Of a DNA stretch of 64,000 nucleotides, positions 62,901 through 64,000 are shown piece by piece. The DNA lies in NCBI GenBank assembly GCA_022818135.1, contig JAFMSR010000019.1:4752293-4816292 (forward strand). Direction: 5' to 3'. Every line of letters starts with the position of its first letter. Position 1 is the first letter of the stretch. A program made the position numbers and the translations under genes. The notes beneath the pieces were generated by a model, which did not search any database, had not been told where the DNA came from, and worked only from the letters and a program-made list of their open reading frames with translations. Source of the DNA: Saxidomus purpurata. Its lineage: Eukaryota; Mollusca; Bivalvia; Venerida; Veneridae.

Positions 62901-64000
62901 TTTAAAGTCTGCTGGGGTTTTTTTTTTAAGTTCCATTATGAAGATCTTTATCAATCTTTTAACATTTATAATATTAACCTTTACCCAGCGAGCGTCAAAT
63001 TTTGTCTGAAATTGGCATCAGTGCAGATCATGATCAGCCTATACATGGATGCAGTCTGATCATGATCTGCACTGTTTGCTATGCCGTCGTTTCATTCTCA
63101 CTGAACACCCCTTTAAATAAGCAACCATACTGCCCACATTGAGGATAGACAAGCCATTTTTAGAAATTACCAGTGTGCCAAAACTCCTACACTGTTTACT
63201 ATTCATTCAATAAATTCTTACTGAACACCCCTTGAAACAAACAGTGGTACTGCCCGCATTTAGGGAGAGACAAGTCAATTTCAGCCGTTACCTGGGCGCC
63301 GGAACTCCTGCTGTTGAATTTACACGAGACAATTCCGAGGTTGTTGATAGAAGCCGACATATCCATCGTCTCTGGACTCTGCCTCATTTTGAACACCAAC
63401 TCCATCTGAAAACGAAAATTTAAAAGAAAATCATATAAAAAAAAAAAGTATTAGAAAAAATAAATTTAAAGTGATATTAGAGACCATCATAATTTCAAGA
63501 ACGACATTAATTTTTCATCACAGGTTGAATACAGTGAAAGTCTGTATAAATATTTCTTTGATTTGAAATTCCTGCCATCTTGTCTGATATGAACATTGTA
63601 TTCATTTCCATCTGTCACTATGCAAAATCACTTGGTATGATTTATTGTGTAAGTAGTTTAATGGCGGATGTTTTTCCTTCGCAACATTGGCTGTAGGCAT
63701 ACTGGGTTCCGCCAAATCTAAATATCACTAGGCTTTCAACACCAGAAAAATATGCCGGAGTTGCGTGTGTGTTTGATTCTATCCGCACAAATCAAGACTA
63801 TAATCCGAGCTAAGAGAGGCAATTATTTTGCGGAAAATACATATTGAGGGTTTGAACAAAAATCTGTCCTTAAGCCCTTTTTTTTATTTCAAACGAGTTA
63901 TTAAAGTTTTGCACTGAACCCTCTATATTTATCAGTGTTTGGCATACTGATTTTGTACAAACTTACGTCTAACATAAGGGCACTAGTGTCCTCCTTTGCC
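32405..64000 (-). CDS. VPS13: VPS13 (VPS13A/C-like) bridge lipid-transfer protein, internal exons
   Basis: One gene runs right to left; about 700 residues of its interior are recovered from exons with compatible phases. VPS13 proteins are very long rods whose hydrophobic groove carries bulk glycerophospholipids between organelles at contact sites. Exons from 64000 to ~47396 encode late groove (RBG-type) repeats, e.g. IEGGVGNRTVPLL and VWEPLLEP; exons from 46171 to 32405 encode the VAB/SHR-BD adaptor-binding domain, with the hallmark FSLDVVGSSG in the last. Order (minus strand): 63967-64000, 63292-63405, 62586-62738, 62075-62162, 57804-57868, 51905-52024, 49876-50001, 49218-49376, 47396-47518, 46025-46171, 45335-45490, 44740-44900, 44295-44400, 43681-43812, 42155-42268, 41493-41594, 32405-32509, plus candidates 60103-60120, 41008-41064 and 40464-40529. 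HPSDLKD and FSLD...GSSG resemble the VPS13A/C branch more than B or D. Both ends lie outside the window. Confidence 0.93.
33185..33352. repeat. Dispersed repeat (MITE-like), degraded
   Basis: It shares ACCCCTATGAATAATTAATGGTA-type and GATGGACAAGTCCATTTT segments with 45829-45988, 57560-57780, 62983-63170 and 63200-63290. I recognise the family as a widespread short interspersed sequence of clams; its terminal repeats are eroded here. Confidence 0.6.
33735..33865. repeat. ~54-bp tandem repeat, three units
   Basis: Units share ATGACATCATTG, then CTATAAATAGA and CAACAGTGTATG. It lies within the VPS13 intron. Confidence 0.75.
33958..34065. repeat. ~58-bp tandem duplication
   Basis: AAAGTAGTCTAGAACCCAAA and AGCACTCTACCATA occur twice in tandem. 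Confidence 0.75.
34478..34830. repeat. ~19-bp minisatellite, about 18 units
   Basis: The unit is close to CAATAAATTTGCTTATTCAG, with variants at the C/G positions and a few shortened units near 34690. Each unit contains AATAA and TTATT in opposite orientation. A related but unexpanded segment lies at 36950-36980 and 37510-37530. Confidence 0.9.
38165..38345 (-). repeat. tRNA-Ser/Leu-like SINE (Ser-SINE)
   Basis: On the minus strand it has a tRNA-like head (GAGTCCGGC type B-box) and the conserved tail GTTGGCAGTTTCTTACAGAG. The same family occurs at 46300-46510, 54955-55045 and 61755-61918. Confidence 0.6.
38385..39530. mobile_element. Tandem-array element (family 1), decayed copy
   Basis: It follows the same order of motifs as 27855-28983 (AAGTCCACTTGCCTGG, CCTATATACGCC, GGTCAATTTTGACCCC, GGTTTCAGAG), but small deletions occur in nearly every unit. 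It ends CTTGGCGTTTCAAGGTGAGC, an inverted match to the family start GCTCACCTTGG. Confidence 0.7.
40464..40529 (-). CDS. VPS13: VPS13 candidate exon
   Basis: 66 nt, phase 0/0, acceptor AAAATCTAG and donor GTAAAG. It reads CYLRLGFIEKDFF then WTGFKEK, fitting the hydrophobic-then-lysine-rich segment expected just before ASLKIG in VPS13A/C. It fills part of a gap between confident exons; boundaries are tentative. Confidence 0.55.
41008..41064 (-). CDS. VPS13: VPS13 candidate exon
   Basis: It reads AGDDEPVDHPSDLKD, matching the HPAD(F)(R/K)D segment that follows the NKT...YK strand in VPS13A/C. Acceptor CCTTTCAG is good. The donor is unclear: GTATTT gives 57 nt; the alternative GTCAAT gives 45 nt (41020-41064). 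Both keep phase 0. Confidence 0.65.
41493..41594 (-). CDS. VPS13: VPS13 exon (VAB domain)
   Basis: 34 codons, phase 0/0: DLGLHYKQGPGVLDVSVY then SPYWMINKTDTLLKYK, the conserved PYW(M/I)(V/I)NKT motif. Confidence 0.93.
42155..42268 (-). CDS. VPS13: VPS13 exon (VAB domain)
   Basis: 38 codons, phase 0/0: IQDYQGMEWVGRRLLEVD then IPELSVWTFEAY. Donor GTAAGA, acceptor TTTCAG. Confidence 0.92.
42340..42735. repeat. ~35-bp minisatellite, eroded
   Basis: About eleven units around GACAAGGTTAATCCACC and TTTGAACTATAGAGCA. Almost every unit has lost one or more bases, so the period is irregular. Confidence 0.8.
43681..43812 (-). CDS. VPS13: VPS13 exon (VAB domain)
   Basis: 44 codons, phase 0/0: VRADIESVYYEGGDTLAAK then FHLYPTVVMHNLLPYKVKV, the conserved PT(V/I)h(V/I)HNLLP(Y/C) motif. 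Donor GTAAGT. Confidence 0.94.
43905..44155. repeat. 50-bp minisatellite, five units
   Basis: Units share GTTCAACAGTAGGGTGTACC and ACTGGTGCATTTATCACCTG. They keep long ORFs in several frames purely because the unit is repeated. Confidence 0.9.
44295..44400 (-). CDS. VPS13: VPS13 exon
   Basis: Starts phase 2, ends phase 0: (G)CTQLSDPVSWKGAENLG then ADSGQQPFYFK. Confidence 0.92.
44740..44900 (-). CDS. VPS13: VPS13 exon
   Basis: 161 nt, phase 0 to 2: VMNHLTVPVDVYFKD then SPEEIFSLPLHTIYT and FMFKPIKEG. Matches the N(H/R)L..P(V/I)(D/E)(V/L)(Y/L) and (F/L)PL strands of the VAB repeat. Confidence 0.94.
45335..45490 (-). CDS. VPS13: VPS13 exon
   Basis: 52 codons, phase 0/0: VEKFNATREVTIKRAEKRL then GGEQWAIVCDTHTSLGQ and FRSSVQ. 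Confidence 0.93.
46025..46171 (-). CDS. VPS13: VPS13 exon
   Basis: 49 codons, phase 0/0: LPQDATSGKVKLLFGD then ASHASDEKKMIFQ. Acceptor CTGTTACAG. Confidence 0.92.
46290..46510 (-). repeat. Ser-SINE
   Basis: On the minus strand a tRNA-like head (CCTCCATGGTCAAGTGGTTA) leads into a B-box-like GGTGTAAGCCC and the GTTGGTAGTTTCTAACAGAG tail. Confidence 0.7.
47396..47518 (-). CDS. VPS13: VPS13 exon
   Basis: 41 codons, phase 0/0: AFGEAYALVEPTQKAG then VMTPYIIRNITGVDLML, the conserved (A/T)P(Y/F)xhxNxhG motif that opens a new module. Donor GTGAGT. Confidence 0.94.
47908..49100. mobile_element. Tandem-array element (family 2)
   Basis: A 28-base poly(A) precedes ACAAGAGCTGTCCCTCAC. Six units of ~165-175 bp follow, marked by GTGACCTTGAC(C/A)TTTGAGG at 48071, 48242, 48399, 48573, 48747 and 48911, each with CTTGCACGCGACACGTC. 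A GGACGACGGACGGACGACGG tract closes the array. Architecture matches family 1 with unrelated sequence. Confidence 0.78.
49218..49376 (-). CDS. VPS13: VPS13 exon
   Basis: 53 codons, phase 0/0: an acidic DIDLDLEEEDTE stretch, then MSINVKSTDLLQLTMTKA and LESLTNLGK, the conserved (L/I)N(L/I)T(K/L)xxhExLxNLxKA motif continued by the next exon. Confidence 0.93.
49876..50001 (-). CDS. VPS13: VPS13 exon (groove repeat)
   Basis: 42 codons, phase 0/0: LFVESRLCLEVAYYNEKM then SVWEPLLEPVM and WELELE. YYN..h.VWEPLLEP is a signature of all VPS13 proteins. Confidence 0.96.
50095..50690. repeat. ~35-bp minisatellite, about 17 units
   Basis: Units share GACACAGTCTA, then TTTTCAACA or AATTCAACAG and GTGAGCTGAAACAGA or GAGTTGATAAAGA. 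Two alternating subtypes suggest a higher-order unit of about 70 bp. Confidence 0.9.
50715..51640. mobile_element. Tandem-array element (family 4)
   Basis: The head TAGAGCTATCACTAAATG is followed by five ~145-bp units (GGCAATAACTCTGTAAT near 50830, 50971, 51118, 51267 and 51409), a GACCGACCGACCGACC tract, and a terminal hairpin TACCCCCC/GGGGGTA around TAAACTTCGTTTT. A fragment of the same family lies at 43226-43420. Confidence 0.78.
51905..52024 (-). CDS. VPS13: VPS13 exon (groove repeat)
   Basis: 40 codons, phase 0/0: MIVRVPSIVVKIEGGVGN then RTVPLLITEMTFQGEV, matching the (V/L)PxhxhxhEhGhGxxTxPhLhhE motif. Donor GTTAGT. Confidence 0.95.
52415..52676. mobile_element. Pogo-like MITE with internal duplication
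   Basis: The left end CAGTAAACTCTGTATATAAC and right end GTTATAATACAGAGTTT are inverted. The block TTGAGCTGAGAAAATTTGTT occurs twice inside. Same family as 55549-55735 and 62311-62503. Confidence 0.7.
53877..54009 (+). repeat. Short retrocopy with 15-bp target duplication and poly(A)
   Basis: AACTATTAGAGAATT occurs at 53862-53876 and 54010-54024. Between them is ~130 bp ending AATAAATTGTAAATGAC and 17-18 A. A poly(A)-signal hexamer ~15 bases before a poly(A) tail, together with a 15-bp duplication, is the mark of LINE-mediated retroposition. An internal A run near 53920-53937 suggests a second priming or fusion event. Confidence 0.8.
54955..55045 (-). repeat. Ser-SINE head fragment
   Basis: GGCATGACCCTCAATCTGTG to GGACCACAAAGGCCGGCC matches the head region of the 46.3- and 61.8-kb copies. 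Confidence 0.5.
55549..55735. mobile_element. Pogo-like MITE
   Basis: 187 bp between TA duplications (55547-55548, 55736-55737). Ends CAGTAAACTGCGTTTATAAC and GTTATATACGGGGTTTACTG are inverted. No ORF. Confidence 0.85.
57804..57868 (-). CDS. VPS13: VPS13 exon
   Basis: 65 nt, starts phase 1 and ends phase 0: (V)SSEPMDLSATGEE then VLEERGEQ, an acidic linker before the groove exon at 51905-52024. Confidence 0.85.
60103..60120 (-). CDS. VPS13: VPS13 candidate 18-nt micro-exon
   Basis: 18 nt bounded by acceptor TTTAG and a perfect donor GTAAGT. It fits phase 1/1 between exons 62075-62162 and 57804-57868 and would insert six mostly acidic residues (DEETDA plus a changed junction residue) into an acidic linker without altering frame. 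Confidence 0.45.
61180..61208. repeat. GC-rich hairpin
   Basis: ACACGCCGCC TGGA GGTGGCGTGT folds into a 10-bp stem with one G-T pair and a 4-base loop in AT-rich surroundings. It looks like the terminal hairpin of a transposable element; no partner end was found. Confidence 0.5.
61755..61918 (-). repeat. Ser-SINE, best copy
   Basis: The minus strand begins GCCTCCATAGTCAAGTGGTT (A-box) and has a B-box-like GAGTTTGAGCCC ~50 bases on. The tail GAAGTTGGCAGTTTCTTTC then CTGGTCCTTCCCAGG follows. Pol III-type head with unrelated tail, as for the Thr-SINE. Confidence 0.7.
62075..62162 (-). CDS. VPS13: VPS13 exon
   Basis: 88 nt, phase 0 to 1: ETAEEEEKIPQDLW then QIKKLEDCDFWFLKT, matching the LW..K.h.(D/E)CxhWFL motif of VPS13A/C. 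Donor GTGAGT. Confidence 0.94.
62311..62503. mobile_element. Pogo-like MITE
   Basis: The ends CAGTAAACTCCGTTTATAAC and CTATAAATGGAGTTTACTG are inverted, with TA on both sides. Same family as 55549-55735. Confidence 0.8.
62586..62738 (-). CDS. VPS13: VPS13 exon (groove repeat)
   Basis: 51 codons, phase 0/0: ILTPCDISFYSKTPKDQG then STTDLILNISPATIRVMSAI. The (D/S)(L/I)(I/V)hN(I/V)SPxTI motif is typical of VPS13. Confidence 0.95.
62983..63290. repeat. Clam-type dispersed repeat, two partial copies
   Basis: The first (62983-63170) has the CAGTCTGATCATGATCTGC and ACTGAACACCCCTTT blocks. A second partial copy (63190-63290) repeats the last part right beside exon 63292-63405. Confidence 0.6.
63292..63405 (-). 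CDS. VPS13: VPS13 exon (groove repeat)
   Basis: 38 codons, phase 0/0: MELVFKMRQSPETMDMSAS then INNLGIVSCKFNSRSSGAQ. The repeat immediately left of it reaches its donor. Confidence 0.9.
63967..64000 (-). CDS. VPS13: VPS13 exon, truncated by the window edge
   Basis: AKEDTSALMLD, donor GTAAGT, phase 0 at its 3' end, compatible with the next exon. Its start is beyond 64000. Confidence 0.8.

Overview
This is eukaryotic genomic DNA: AT-rich, intron-bearing and dense in repeats. The repeat types are tRNA-derived SINEs, TIR-bounded MITEs and tandem-array elements ending in CGGACGGACG-like tracts and hairpins. Together with an expanded family of cGAS-like/Mab-21 proteins they point to a bivalve mollusc, probably a heterodont clam. 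That is inference from repeat style and gene families; no species marker is present.

Left part (1-31.8 kb, + strand): a tandem array of cGAS-like receptor (cGLR)/Mab-21-domain genes with a period of about 10 kb. Copy 1 (4870-6984) is a pseudogene with at least seven lesions. Copies 2 (15154-17271, 705 codons) and 3 (25276-27417, 713 codons) are intact and keep the G-S plus three-aspartate nucleotidyltransferase signature. Four deletion relics of the same gene lie at 13.4, 20.0, 21.5 and 23.4 kb. The first bases of the window match the 3' flank of the family, so another copy should end about 120 bp before base 1. Each gene starts just after a conserved splice acceptor and is preceded by a tandem dimer of a ~290-bp unit carrying an AAGGGAGA/TCTCCCTT inverted repeat. 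The array is peppered with insertions that can be polarised against empty sites in sister copies: a pogo/Tigger-like MITE, a 2.3-kb GGCC-ended element holding a LINE fragment, a hAT-like 1.9-kb element, and a TA-flanked 1.0-kb MITE. A 500-N gap (10893-11392) separates copy 1 from the rest.

Right part (32.4-64 kb, - strand): about 18-20 small exons of one VPS13 gene (bridge-like lipid-transfer protein, VPS13A/C type), covering the end of the lipid-groove repeats and the first part of the VAB (SHR-BD) domain. Both gene ends are outside the window. The most downstream exon (32405-32509) has a good donor, yet no further VPS13 exon is visible to its left. Either the cGLR array sits antisense inside a very long VPS13 intron, or the locus is rearranged or misassembled. 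The introns hold minisatellites, SINEs, MITEs and four tandem-array elements.

The two gene systems are not known to cooperate. VPS13 is a housekeeping lipid-transfer protein at membrane contact sites. The cGLR array looks like a fast-evolving innate-immune sensor cluster with birth, death and deletion derivatives side by side.
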